Shown here: positions 29,335-38,420 of the stretch, piece by piece
Layout of the letters: each line of letters begins with the position of its first letter
How positions within the stretch are numbered: the first letter of the stretch is position 1
DNA from: Sphingobacteriaceae bacterium
GTDB taxonomy: Bacteria > Bacteroidota > Bacteroidia > B-17B0 > Aurantibacillaceae
Length of the DNA stretch: 39,843 nt
Assembly (NCBI GenBank): GCA_947457335.1
Contig: CANGWA010000005.1
Span: 1-39,843, forward strand
Reading direction: 5' to 3'
Translations under genes and position numbers: made by a program
Notes under the pieces: model-generated
What the model saw: the letters and a program-made list of their open reading frames with translations, nothing else
Told to the model about the DNA's origin: nothing
Database searches by the model: none

Positions 29335-30152
29335 GGTACTCACCTTGTCCGAACGATTGTTTTATTTTCGACGCTCTTGTCAACGGTCGCCTCGATACCG
29401 GTGACCTGCAATTCGACGTGCTGCTAGAAGACGTTGAAACGCTTAACAAATGGGCCCTCGCTGGAAAATTGGATATAACCAAATTGAGTTACCACGCGTA
29501 TACCAAGGTGGTACCGACCTACATTTTAATGCGTGCAGGAAGTGCCTTAGGGTTTAATTGTGGTCCCCTTTTAATTGCCAATAAGCCCTACGCCGATCCC
29601 GCCAATGAAATAAAAACAGTGGCCATACCGGGAGAACTTACCACTGCGAATTTTCTTTTATCGCTGGCCTTTCCAACACTTCGCAACAAGGTGCCGATGC
29701 TCTTCAGCAACATTGAGCAAGCGGTACTCGATGGCGAGGTAGATGCAGGTTTGATCATACATGAAAACCGCTTTACCTATCAAGAAAAAGGGTTGGTAAA
29801 AGTGATGGACTTAGGCGAATACTGGGATGCACATTATCATGCCCCTATACCATTAGGCGGAATTGTGATGAAGCGCTCACACGGTTCACCGTTGATTTCT
29901 CAAGTCAACCAACTCCTGCGTAAAAGTGTGGAAATGGCCTTTGAAAATCCTGAAGCCACTATGCCATACGTGCGGGAGCATGCCCAAGCAATGCGTGATG
30001 AAGTGATGAAACAACACATTGCGCTCTATGTCAACAATTACTCTATGGACATTGGCCACGAAGGAACAGCAGCCATTAAGGGTATGTTTGAACAAGCCCG
30101 TGCACTTGGCTTGATGGAAGACTGGAAACACGAATTGATTCAGAATGGATAA
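29313..30152 (+). CDS. mqnD: 1,4-dihydroxy-6-naphthoate synthase
   Basis: LTLGYSPCPNDCFIFDALVNGRL, DITKLSYHAY, IHENRFTYQEKGL, PIPLGGIV. Confidence 0.92.
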   Translation: MAKRLTLGYSPCPNDCFIFDALVNGRLDTGDLQFDVLLEDVETLNKWALAGKLDITKLSYHAYTKVVPTYILMRAGSALGFNCGPLLIANKPYADPANEIKTVAIPGELTTANFLLSLAFPTLRNKVPMLFSNIEQAVLDGEVDAGLIIHENRFTYQEKGLVKVMDLGEYWDAHYHAPIPLGGIVMKRSHGSPLISQVNQLLRKSVEMAFENPEATMPYVREHAQAMRDEVMKQHIALYVNNYSMDIGHEGTAAIKGMFEQARALGLMEDWKHELIQNG

Positions 30153-30949
30153 AGACTGTTCAAGTGGGCGCGTATGGCTTCTGCAGTGAGTCCATTTTTA
30201 ATTAACGCTCGCAACGAGGTGTCTCCTGCAGATTTAGAAAGTTTTTCGCCATTGGGTAATTTCAGCAAGGCATGGTGGTGAAAGACCGTTTTACTAAACC
30301 CGCTGTATCCGAGTAATTCTGCCAACCACAACTGCACCAAGGTGGATGGCAACAAGTCGTCGCCCCTTACAATAAAATCAACACCATAGTGTACATCGTC
30401 GACCAACGATGCCAGTTGATAGGCGGGGCGGCCATTTTTTAGTCGCACCACCACATCACGCAGGTGTTGCGGAAAAGGGAACGTTTGTTTACCCGTTTCA
30501 GCGTGAAACGTTATGGGGTGATTGGGACTTTTCTTCAGCCGCCAAGCGGCTTGAGGTGTAGAGAGCGGGAGGTTTTTGTGTTGGCACGCGCACGCCGCAG
30601 CGGTCTGTTGCATTTCGCTGCGCGAACAGGTGCAAGCATACACCAATGCGTTTTCCTTTAATGCGTTCAACGCTTGTTCATAGAGAGGAAGGCGGTGGTG
30701 TTGGGAATGGAATTGGATGAAATCGGTACTGTTTGTGGGGCCTAATTGGTAAGGTATTTTAAAAAAAGCGTGCGTTTCAAAAACATCACTGATGTATTCG
30801 TCACGCACCCGTTCCTTGAGCATATCATCTATGCGCAATAGTATAGCCAAACGGTGTGCTTGTGCCTTTTCTTGAATCAACAAAAAGTTATAGAGATTAC
30901 CGAGGTGCAGGTAACCACTGGGGGTGGGTGCTATGCGGGTAAGATGCAT
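30140..30949 (-). CDS. glutamyl-queuosine tRNA(Asp) synthetase-like (truncated GluRS-type) protein
   Basis: RIAPTPSGYLHLGNLYNFLL (HIGH-like), Cys-rich CTCSRS...CAC, FIVRGDDLLPSTLVQLWLAELLGY, KLSKSAG; 269 aa, no anticodon-binding domain. Confidence 0.85.
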   Translation of the reverse strand: MHLTRIAPTPSGYLHLGNLYNFLLIQEKAQAHRLAILLRIDDMLKERVRDEYISDVFETHAFFKIPYQLGPTNSTDFIQFHSQHHRLPLYEQALNALKENALVYACTCSRSEMQQTAAACACQHKNLPLSTPQAAWRLKKSPNHPITFHAETGKQTFPFPQHLRDVVVRLKNGRPAYQLASLVDDVHYGVDFIVRGDDLLPSTLVQLWLAELLGYSGFSKTVFHHHALLKLPNGEKLSKSAGDTSLRALIKNGLTAEAIRAHLNSLYPF

Positions 30950-30970
30950 GCTTAAAAATAATCAACTCCT

Positions 30971-32266
30971 TTACTGCTTTTTAAGAACCGGCAGTGTTTT
31001 TTGGATGCTTGTTACTAGTTCTTTGTTGACCCCTGTTTCTTTGGCAAACCGTTTCCATTGAAGTGCCACTTCCTGTATTTCTGAAACAATGTGGCGGGCA
31101 TTGCGTATGTTCATTTTAGCGGCCAATTCTTCCAGGTCGCGTTGGGTGATGTGGTTGCGTTTGCCATTAATGCTCAGGGCGTGTTGACTCACCCAGCTGC
31201 TACCGGGACGGTAGGCGTGGCAAAGGTCGTAGGCCGGAGCCAACTGCCATTGGTGGGAAGCATTGAGGATAAAAGCAAAATTCTTAGTGTGATCGTCACA
31301 GTTGCGCAAGAGCACATTAAAGACCATTCGCCTATACAGCTGTTCAGCAGCAGCATAAGGGAGGCGCAACAAACGCATGGTTTCAAACAACATTTCATAA
31401 CTGTAATCGAGAATGTTATTGAAGTCGAGGTGGCGCATCGCACAAAACGTTTGTACATGAAATTTTGTACCATCGTCAGCTCGGTCGAAACGACGCGTCA
31501 TGAAATGAGCTCTTCCATTTTCTTCCAAAAGTTGGCTTGGCATCATGTGTATCCCAACACGAGTCGCCATTTTGTAATAGGCCATTTCAACACGTCCGTA
31601 GCCATTTACGACGCCCAACTGTTGATCGGTAACGCCATCAAACTTCAGTAACCAATGCGAATAACCCGGTGGCGCCTCCGACTGGCCGCTCTTGATGGCG
31701 CGGGTGGAAGGATTGTAAGCCACAACCGCTTTTGCTCTGGCCCCTCCAGCCGAAGTGCCAACTTTGAGCACCTCTTGCAGCAAAGAAGCATTGTGTTTAG
31801 AAAGGCGGGCGGTTATTTTCTTCTTACCCGACAAGATGCCTTCAGCAAAAGCAATTAAATCGGATAGTTCAATAGCTGTTGCACCCCTTGCGTTGAGAGT
31901 CGACGTAGGTTCAAACTCTAAAGCCCCCATACCGCGTTTACCAATGAAACAAAGCAGCTCAACCGGATTCAAACTATTTATGGGGCGGCCATTTCGGGCC
32001 AGCCAAGCATTGATGAGTGTATGGCCATATTTATCAGGCAGTACATCGGCCAGCAAACCCGGTAGCCCTTTGAAGGTTGTTGAATTACCATTTTGAGGGA
32101 ACGAAAACACCTTTCCTTTGGCGTTGGAAAGTGGCATGGTCAACGGTGCCAATTCAATGCCCGATTTCAGGAACGTTGGTGCGTATTCGAACAAGCCCAG
32201 GGCACCATCCCAGTAAACCGCCCCAACACGCATTCCATTAAAATGAATATATGCCGCTTGGACCAT
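30971..32266 (-). CDS. hipA: HipA family toxin kinase
   Basis: VGAVYWDGALGLFEYAPTFL, FKGLPGLLADVLPDKYG, HWLLKFDG, NCDDHTKNFAFIL, LAPAYDLC. Confidence 0.92.
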   Translation of the reverse strand: MVQAAYIHFNGMRVGAVYWDGALGLFEYAPTFLKSGIELAPLTMPLSNAKGKVFSFPQNGNSTTFKGLPGLLADVLPDKYGHTLINAWLARNGRPINSLNPVELLCFIGKRGMGALEFEPTSTLNARGATAIELSDLIAFAEGILSGKKKITARLSKHNASLLQEVLKVGTSAGGARAKAVVAYNPSTRAIKSGQSEAPPGYSHWLLKFDGVTDQQLGVVNGYGRVEMAYYKMATRVGIHMMPSQLLEENGRAHFMTRRFDRADDGTKFHVQTFCAMRHLDFNNILDYSYEMLFETMRLLRLPYAAAEQLYRRMVFNVLLRNCDDHTKNFAFILNASHQWQLAPAYDLCHAYRPGSSWVSQHALSINGKRNHITQRDLEELAAKMNIRNARHIVSEIQEVALQWKRFAKETGVNKELVTSIQKTLPVLKKQ

Positions 32267-32610
32267 TACCAGGGACTTTTGTATTTCTGTTTTTTTGATG
32301 AAGCAGGGCGCGCCCGTTTGCGCTGTTTAAGCGTTAATTCAGCCATCATTAACGGACTGATGGCGGTTTTCACTTCAAACACATTAAGCACATCGAGTGC
32401 ATCTAGCGCACGCAGCACCTGGATGAGGGAGAGAAGATTGCTTCCACGCCCCTTTTCAAGCAACACCACTGTAATGCGACCAATACCCGCCTCGTCGGCC
32501 AATTGCTGTTGCGTTTTGTTTTGAGCCAAGCGGTGGTGCCTTACGTAGGCCCCAACTAATTCAAGCAGCGCCCCATTTGTATAAGCAACAAGTATAGTTG
32601 AATCACTCAT
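32266..32610 (-). CDS. hipB: HipB-like XRE family antitoxin
   Basis: HTH pattern VRHHRLAQNKTQQQLADEAGIGRITVVLLEKGRGSNLLSLIQVLRALDAL; stop/start overlap (TAATG) with hipA. Confidence 0.9.
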   Translation of the reverse strand: MSDSTILVAYTNGALLELVGAYVRHHRLAQNKTQQQLADEAGIGRITVVLLEKGRGSNLLSLIQVLRALDALDVLNVFEVKTAISPLMMAELTLKQRKRARPASSKKQKYKSPW

Positions 32611-32742
32611 GTATTACTTATAATACTTTATATGCAAATATAGCCATTAATGTTTAATATTTTATATACCACGTTTATTTTATATGTATTGTATATACAA
32701 CATTAAAAGACAATTTAGATAATTTTGTATTGTTTTTAATAC
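32611..32742 (-). promoter_or_regulatory. hipBA promoter/operator region with paired inverted repeats
   Basis: GTATT-N6-AATAC at 32611-32626 and at 32727-32742; perfect palindrome TTGTATATACAA at 32689-32700; minus-strand -7-like TATATTTG at 32642-32635. Confidence 0.6.
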
Positions 32743-32899
32743 AATTTAAGCCGTTGTAAAATTAACTCAAAACAAGCAGGATTTGATGAAAACCGTGTAC
32801 CGACCATCACCACCACTCGCCTATCTATTCAGTAGACCCACCTGCTTAAATTCACGACGAAAGCGAAGGGCATTTCTTTTTAAAAACTAACTTTAGAGC

Positions 32900-33403
32900 A
32901 TGAATAAACGCCCTTCTTTTTCCATTCTCCTGTTCTTCTTGCTGTTTGTAATAACAACCATGAACATGGCCGCTCAGGAGAAATCGCACCGTTACACCAA
33001 ACGCCAAATGCGTCATCAGCCGGTATGGATTGAACTCATGAACGACCCCACTGCCAATTATTACCTGACCCTTCAGGCATTCAAAGAATTTTGGAAGAGC
33101 CGTCCCCTACCCAAGGAGCCGTTCGAAGCGAAAGAAGCCGAACAATTTGAACGGGCGGTTGGACTTATCAGCGGAAACGAAACAGAAGAAGAGCGCGAGC
33201 GAGAAGAGCGCAATGCCACGCCGGCGAAAAGAGAGGAAGCTAATCGTTATGCCGCTGAGGTGCGCGCATTTAAAGGCTGGATGATGGATATCCAGCCCTG
33301 GGTATTGTCCGACGGCAGCATCGTGCCACCACAAGAAAGACAACGCATCATTGATCAGCAAAACGCTGAACAACGTGAACAAGAAAAGAAAAGCACCCAC
33401 TAA
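32900..33403 (+). CDS. secreted hypothetical protein
   Basis: Signal peptide MNKRPSFSILLFFLLFVITTMNMAAQ followed by a charged helical domain; 12 nt upstream of the 1504-aa gene. Confidence 0.75.
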   Translation: MNKRPSFSILLFFLLFVITTMNMAAQEKSHRYTKRQMRHQPVWIELMNDPTANYYLTLQAFKEFWKSRPLPKEPFEAKEAEQFERAVGLISGNETEEEREREERNATPAKREEANRYAAEVRAFKGWMMDIQPWVLSDGSIVPPQERQRIIDQQNAEQREQEKKSTH

Positions 33404-33415
33404 GGTTTTTTAAAA

Positions 33416-36400
33416 ATGAAAAATGTATTCTTCCTCTTTATACTGCTGACGTCAATCACCGTTCCAGCCCAGGTGGCCAATTGGGCGCCAGTGCTGTCTG
33501 GCACCAATTTTCCAACCAACTTAGTGGGGCAAATCAATGGCATGACGCGCATCACACAGATGAAATTTCACAACACTAGCGCCAGTAAAATGTATGCCGT
33601 CACCTCACAAGGTGGGCTGTTTACTACCAACAATGCAGGTACCAGTTGGACCGTTGCTCCCGGCACAGAGACCATGACCGTTAATTCCTCTGCCGTTTGC
33701 ATCGATAACGCTAACGATCAAAACATTTGGCTAGGAACGGGCGATCCGAATTATTATTCCAACGGCAATGGCATTTACTTCTCTAACAACGGTGGGGTGA
33801 GTTTTACAGCCACAGCGCTCAACAATTGCCTCGTGATTGAAATATTACAAAACCCAACCAATGGCACTGAACTGGTTGCCGCCACCAACAAAGGCATTTA
33901 CAAGTCAACCAATTCCGGCTCCACCTGGAGTGCCGTAACCGCCACCACCTTGGCGTTTTGTGATTTGAAATCGAATGCCGCCGTCAATTCACAAACCTTG
34001 TATGCTTGTACCAATGAAGTGAGTTCAAAATTTTTACGCTCAACGGATTTTGGTAATACGTGGACACAAATAACCAGTGGCATTGCCACACCCACTGCTC
34101 AAACACAATCGGGGGCACGCATCGGGGTCACCCCTTCGAGCACCAACGTGGTGTATTTTGAATTAATCAGCGATGGCGGTATGGTTCACAAATCGAACGA
34201 TGGAGGACTCAATTTTATTCTTAAGAAACCAGGGGGTTCGCCCTACCTCACCTTTTACTCCAACACCGTGACAGCAGGCGGACAAGGCAATTACAACAAT
34301 GCCATTAACGTAGACCGTAACAACCCAGCCAACGTGTGGCTGCAAGCACACAATACCTGGTTTTCTGCTGACAGTGGCGCTACTTGGAGCATGCTGACGT
34401 TTTGGGCGTTTGACGTGCATACTGACATGCATCAGATTTCACAGTCGCCCTATAACAGCAATCAATTGTACAGCTGCAACGATGGCGGGGTGTGGCTGAG
34501 CACCAATGGCGGTTATAGTTGGACACCCAAATCAGACGGCATCTACGCCTTTGAAATTGGCAACGAAACAGGTGTAAGTAGTTTAACCAAGCCCAACTTT
34601 GTAAGCATTGGCACACAAGACAATGCCCGCCTCTACGGCAATGGCACGGCGTGGTACACGATTAGTGGTGGGGACGATTATGCCAAACGCCAGTTTGATT
34701 ACAACGGCCATCTTTACATCGATGGTACCAATCGCCAACTCAACCATACCGGCGGTAGTGCCACCTACAATTTACCAACCACCAATTGGAACTGCTTTGG
34801 CTTCAACCGAACCAACAACAACCTCGCCTTTATGGGGTATGTCGACATTTACCGTTCAACCGACGTGGGTAATGCCTCTCCAACATGGACCCCCATTAGT
34901 AGTGCCGGCTACACCATTAGCGCCATTCACAGCTGCATTGCCAATAGTAACCGCTTGTATGCCTTAACCAGCACCGGTAGTGTAGTGGTTTGCTCTAACG
35001 CACTTTCATCCTCTCCTACTTATTCCTACGTGAACCCTGGTGGTGGCAACACTTCTATTGGCAGTATTGTGGCCATGGCCAATAATGCTGATGTGGTATA
35101 CGTGCACAAAAACAATGCCGTGTACCGCTCCACCGATGGTGGCGTGACGTGGACCAATGTCACCTATAATTTGCCCGCTGTGAACCACAGACGCATTCTT
35201 GCAGAAGAATACGGTGGCACCACACAATTGGTATTTGTTGCTACGAACAATGCCGTGTATTACCTAAAATCGGGACAAACCAGCTGGACCATTTACAACA
35301 GTGGACTACCAACACGTAAGAGTCCAACGGGTTTTTCGATGTACGACGACGGCACCAACCGCGCCAAAATAAGGTACGCTAGTTATGGCCGTGCCATGTG
35401 GGAAAGTGGGTTCTCTAACCTAAGAGCCTTTAATGCAAACATTCTTTTTGAAAGCGACAGTGTTATCACCTGCTCCACCCCATCGGTACTGCTCAACGAT
35501 GGTACCGTTGGTGGCAACAACACACCATTAACCTATACTTGGACTTTAGCAGGAGCAACGCCTTCTGTTGCCTACACGTCCAGTGTTGCTGCCGTTTACA
35601 GTGTCACCGGAACCTACACCATTTCCTTAACGGTGAAAGATGCCGGCAATGCTGTTTCTACTAAAACACTTTCTAAATTCATACAAGTGATTAACTGTGC
35701 AGCTGATACGGTACCGGGGAAATTACTGCAAGTTAACGGTACAACGAATTATGCCACCGTCAATAGTTCTTTAAATATTGGCGTAACCAATTCGATTACT
35801 TTATCCGCATGGATTAAAATTGATGTTACACAACCCTCCTTCGCTGGGATAATATTCTCCAACGCAGGCGGTGGTACCGGCCTCGATTTTAGAAACAGCA
35901 ATCAATTGGGCTACCACTTCAACAACGCTGCCTCTTCGTACAACTATGCCGGTGGACCAACGGTACCAACAGGTGTATGGGTGCACGTGGCATTGGTGAC
36001 CACAGCTAACAATGCGGTGCTTTATATGAATGGGGTGCCCTACGTGAACAATGTGGCCAATCCCGCCATCAATTTCAATGGCACCTTCAATATTGGCAAC
36101 GATCGCAACAACACCTCCCGAACGATGACTGGACAAATTGATGAGGTTTGCATTTACAAACGTGCGTTGACACAAAACGAAGTACGCGAATTGATGCATC
36201 TTACGCGTAATCACAACGTGGTCGATCCAGATTTAGTAGCGTACTATCAATTCAATGAAGTAGGTTCTACCATTTATGATCGTGCAGGGAACGTCAACGC
36301 AAGTCTTATCGGCAGTGCCACGCACACGATTTCTACAGCTCCAGTAGGCAGCGGCAATAGTGAGCGACAAACCATTAACACCACCGGCGTAAAAACTTTT

Positions 36401-37930
36401 ACTGCTGAAGGCATGAACATGACATTTCCAGGCACCAGTCTTCCGAATGGCGAGGTGTGTATTACCCGTTTAAACATTCCACCCGACTCGTTACCCAACA
36501 ACAACCCACCGAATGCTTCAGCACGCTACTGGATTGCCAACAATTACGGCAACAATTCCTTCAACGCTCTAAGCACGTTAACCCTTACCGGATACGGTAC
36601 CATCAGCACTTTCGAAGCCAATGCACCGCGTAAGTTTAGATTGTACACCCGCGCCACTGGAGGTTACTTAAATGGCTCATGGGTATTAACTGACAGTGCT
36701 TACGCCGCCACTTCTGGCACTAATGCTGTGTTGAGTTTTTCAGGCAACGCCGTGAGTAGTTTTAACAAACAATTTTACATCACCAAGAGTCCTTGTGTTT
36801 CAGCAAGCGCAGGTTCGTTGGCAGTAAGTAAATTAACTGTTTGTCCGGGACAGTCTGTTTCATTGAGCCTGTTAACCGGCACATTGAACGATGCTACTTC
36901 ATGGAGCTGGACGGCTGGTAGCTGCACAGGAAGCGCTGCGGGCGGCGGTACCGCTATCGTAGTGAATCCTACTGTCACCACAACGTATTATGTCACAGGT
37001 GCTGGAGGATGTGTAGTGCCGAACTCAGGAAGCTGCACAGCCATTACCGTATCGGTGAACACTTCTATTCAAACGCCAACCGTTCCTGGTCCCATCAATG
37101 CGCCCACTGTGGCTTGTCAAGGAGCGACACAATTATTTAGTGTGGCCCCTGTTGTTGGAGCGACTGCTTATACATGGACCTTTCCTGGAGGCTGGAGCGG
37201 GTCGTCTACTAGCAATACCATTTTAATTACCACACCTTCCGGTGTTGGACAAGTAGCTGTGAAGGCAGGTAACGTTTGCGGCACTTCGCCTACACGCACC
37301 ATACAAGTCAGTGTAAGTCCAACCATTGCCGCTTCACAACAGCTCACCTTGTGCGCCGGTGATCAATTAGTCGTAGGTACGCAGACTTACAATGCAACCG
37401 GCACTTACACCACCTTGTTGAAACGCGGTAGTGGCTGCGACAGTTTGGTAACCACCAACCTCACCATTGATGCAACAATCAATACAGCTGTTATAGCCAA
37501 CGATATTGAATTGGTAGCACAGGCCACGAATGGCAGTTTCCAATGGATTGATTGTGATACCAAGACGCCCATCAATGGCGCCAACAGTGCCAGTTTTACC
37601 GCCACACAAAATGGCAACTACGCAGTGGTTGTTACAGTAAACAATTGCAGTGATACCAGTGCCTGTCAAAACATTGTTTCTGTAGGCATTGCCAGCAAGG
37701 GTAATTTAAATCAATCAAAAGTCTACCCGAACCCTGCCACCAATGTGCTTACTATAGAAACCAAGGTTCACAAGCAGTATGCCATTTATAATGCGTTGGG
37801 ACAATTGGTGCAACAAGGCGAATTAAAATCGATGGTGCAGAAAATCGACATTTCCAAACTCGCTGCAGGGGCTTATACAGTAGCGTTAGGGAAGGAAGGT
37901 AAGGAAGTGTTTAGGGTGATTGTGGAGTAA
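33416..37930 (+). CDS. large secreted protein: BNR/sortilin-like repeats, PKD-like domain, LamG/concanavalin-like domain, T9SS type A sorting domain
   Basis: Repeated TSGNSGSTW / STDGGVTWTNVT-like blades; PLTYTWTLAGA...TGTYTISLTVKDAGN (PKD); ITLSAWIKIDV...DEVCIYKRALTQNEVREL (LamG); C-terminal VYPNPATNVLTIE...IYNALGQLV...LAAGAYTVAL. Confidence 0.92.
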   Translation: MKNVFFLFILLTSITVPAQVANWAPVLSGTNFPTNLVGQINGMTRITQMKFHNTSASKMYAVTSQGGLFTTNNAGTSWTVAPGTETMTVNSSAVCIDNANDQNIWLGTGDPNYYSNGNGIYFSNNGGVSFTATALNNCLVIEILQNPTNGTELVAATNKGIYKSTNSGSTWSAVTATTLAFCDLKSNAAVNSQTLYACTNEVSSKFLRSTDFGNTWTQITSGIATPTAQTQSGARIGVTPSSTNVVYFELISDGGMVHKSNDGGLNFILKKPGGSPYLTFYSNTVTAGGQGNYNNAINVDRNNPANVWLQAHNTWFSADSGATWSMLTFWAFDVHTDMHQISQSPYNSNQLYSCNDGGVWLSTNGGYSWTPKSDGIYAFEIGNETGVSSLTKPNFVSIGTQDNARLYGNGTAWYTISGGDDYAKRQFDYNGHLYIDGTNRQLNHTGGSATYNLPTTNWNCFGFNRTNNNLAFMGYVDIYRSTDVGNASPTWTPISSAGYTISAIHSCIANSNRLYALTSTGSVVVCSNALSSSPTYSYVNPGGGNTSIGSIVAMANNADVVYVHKNNAVYRSTDGGVTWTNVTYNLPAVNHRRILAEEYGGTTQLVFVATNNAVYYLKSGQTSWTIYNSGLPTRKSPTGFSMYDDGTNRAKIRYASYGRAMWESGFSNLRAFNANILFESDSVITCSTPSVLLNDGTVGGNNTPLTYTWTLAGATPSVAYTSSVAAVYSVTGTYTISLTVKDAGNAVSTKTLSKFIQVINCAADTVPGKLLQVNGTTNYATVNSSLNIGVTNSITLSAWIKIDVTQPSFAGIIFSNAGGGTGLDFRNSNQLGYHFNNAASSYNYAGGPTVPTGVWVHVALVTTANNAVLYMNGVPYVNNVANPAINFNGTFNIGNDRNNTSRTMTGQIDEVCIYKRALTQNEVRELMHLTRNHNVVDPDLVAYYQFNEVGSTIYDRAGNVNASLIGSATHTISTAPVGSGNSERQTINTTGVKTFTAEGMNMTFPGTSLPNGEVCITRLNIPPDSLPNNNPPNASARYWIANNYGNNSFNALSTLTLTGYGTISTFEANAPRKFRLYTRATGGYLNGSWVLTDSAYAATSGTNAVLSFSGNAVSSFNKQFYITKSPCVSASAGSLAVSKLTVCPGQSVSLSLLTGTLNDATSWSWTAGSCTGSAAGGGTAIVVNPTVTTTYYVTGAGGCVVPNSGSCTAITVSVNTSIQTPTVPGPINAPTVACQGATQLFSVAPVVGATAYTWTFPGGWSGSSTSNTILITTPSGVGQVAVKAGNVCGTSPTRTIQVSVSPTIAASQQLTLCAGDQLVVGTQTYNATGTYTTLLKRGSGCDSLVTTNLTIDATINTAVIANDIELVAQATNGSFQWIDCDTKTPINGANSASFTATQNGNYAVVVTVNNCSDTSACQNIVSVGIASKGNLNQSKVYPNPATNVLTIETKVHKQYAIYNALGQLVQQGELKSMVQKIDISKLAAGAYTVALGKEGKEVFRVIVE

Positions 37931-38063
37931 GTTGAGAGTTGAGAATTGAAAGTTGAGAATTGAGAATTGAAAGTTGAGAATTGAAAGTTGAGAGTTGAAA
38001 GTTGAGAATTGAAAGTTGAGAATTGAAAGTTGAGAATTGAGAATTGAAAGTTGAGAGTTGATG
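37931..38063. repeat. tandem heptanucleotide repeat RTTGARA (about 19 units)
   Basis: Direct reading GTTGAGA GTTGAGA ATTGAAA GTTGAGA ATTGAGA ATTGAAA ... ending GTTGATG at 38063. Confidence 0.95.
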
Positions 38064-38149
38064 GGTTTTCCCTCTCTACCCCGTACCCTCTAACCTCCAC
38101 CCCATTTTGAGAGTTGAGAGTTGAAGCGCTCACGTTCATTTACGCATGG

Positions 38150-38184
38150 ATTGTAAATGGTGAATTGTAAATGGTGAATGGTGA
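38150..38184. repeat. second heptanucleotide repeat array (ATTGTAA / ATGGTGA, 5 units)
   Basis: ATTGTAA ATGGTGA ATTGTAA ATGGTGA ATGGTGA read directly. Confidence 0.9.
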
Positions 38185-38251
38185 ATAAAGCTGGTGCAGA
38201 ATGCCCTCCTTTAAAAAGATTAGAACAAAAACACTTTTCTTGCCTTACTTG

Positions 38252-38370
38252 GTAGCCTCGACAGGCATTCCCGCCGACTTTGCAACATTTAACTTCGGCG
38301 GCGGGATAAACCTCGATTCTTTCTCGCTTCGCGAGAACAGTTTGCTAACGCAAACTGCTGTCGAGGCTGC
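38252..38370. other. multi-hairpin (cloverleaf-like) structured DNA/RNA element
   Basis: Closing stem AGCCTCGACAG (38254-38264)/CTGTCGAGGCT (38358-38368), enclosing TCCCGCCG/CGGCGGGA (38269-38276/38299-38306), TTCTCGC-TTC-GCGAGAA (38321-38337), CAGTTTGC-TAAC-GCAAACTG (38338-38357). Confidence 0.85.
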
Positions 38371-38420
38371 AAAAAACGCACTACGTGGCGCTGTTTTCAC
38401 TCAAAAATCGAAAATAATAA

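Noticed and set aside
32774-32847. 7-bp inverted repeat aagcagg/cctgctt between hipB and the 167-aa gene
   Set aside because: Arms are short and 60 bp apart; expected often by chance and no other support for a ncRNA or mobile element end.
37931-38063. CRISPR-like array
   Set aside because: Repeat unit is only 7 nt with no spacers; simple tandem repeat, no cas genes.
37873-38139. 88-aa minus-strand ORF (STLNFQFSTFNSQLSTLNF...)
   Set aside because: By-product of the heptanucleotide array: a 7-nt repeat without stops gives the same 7-aa periodic peptide in every frame of that strand.
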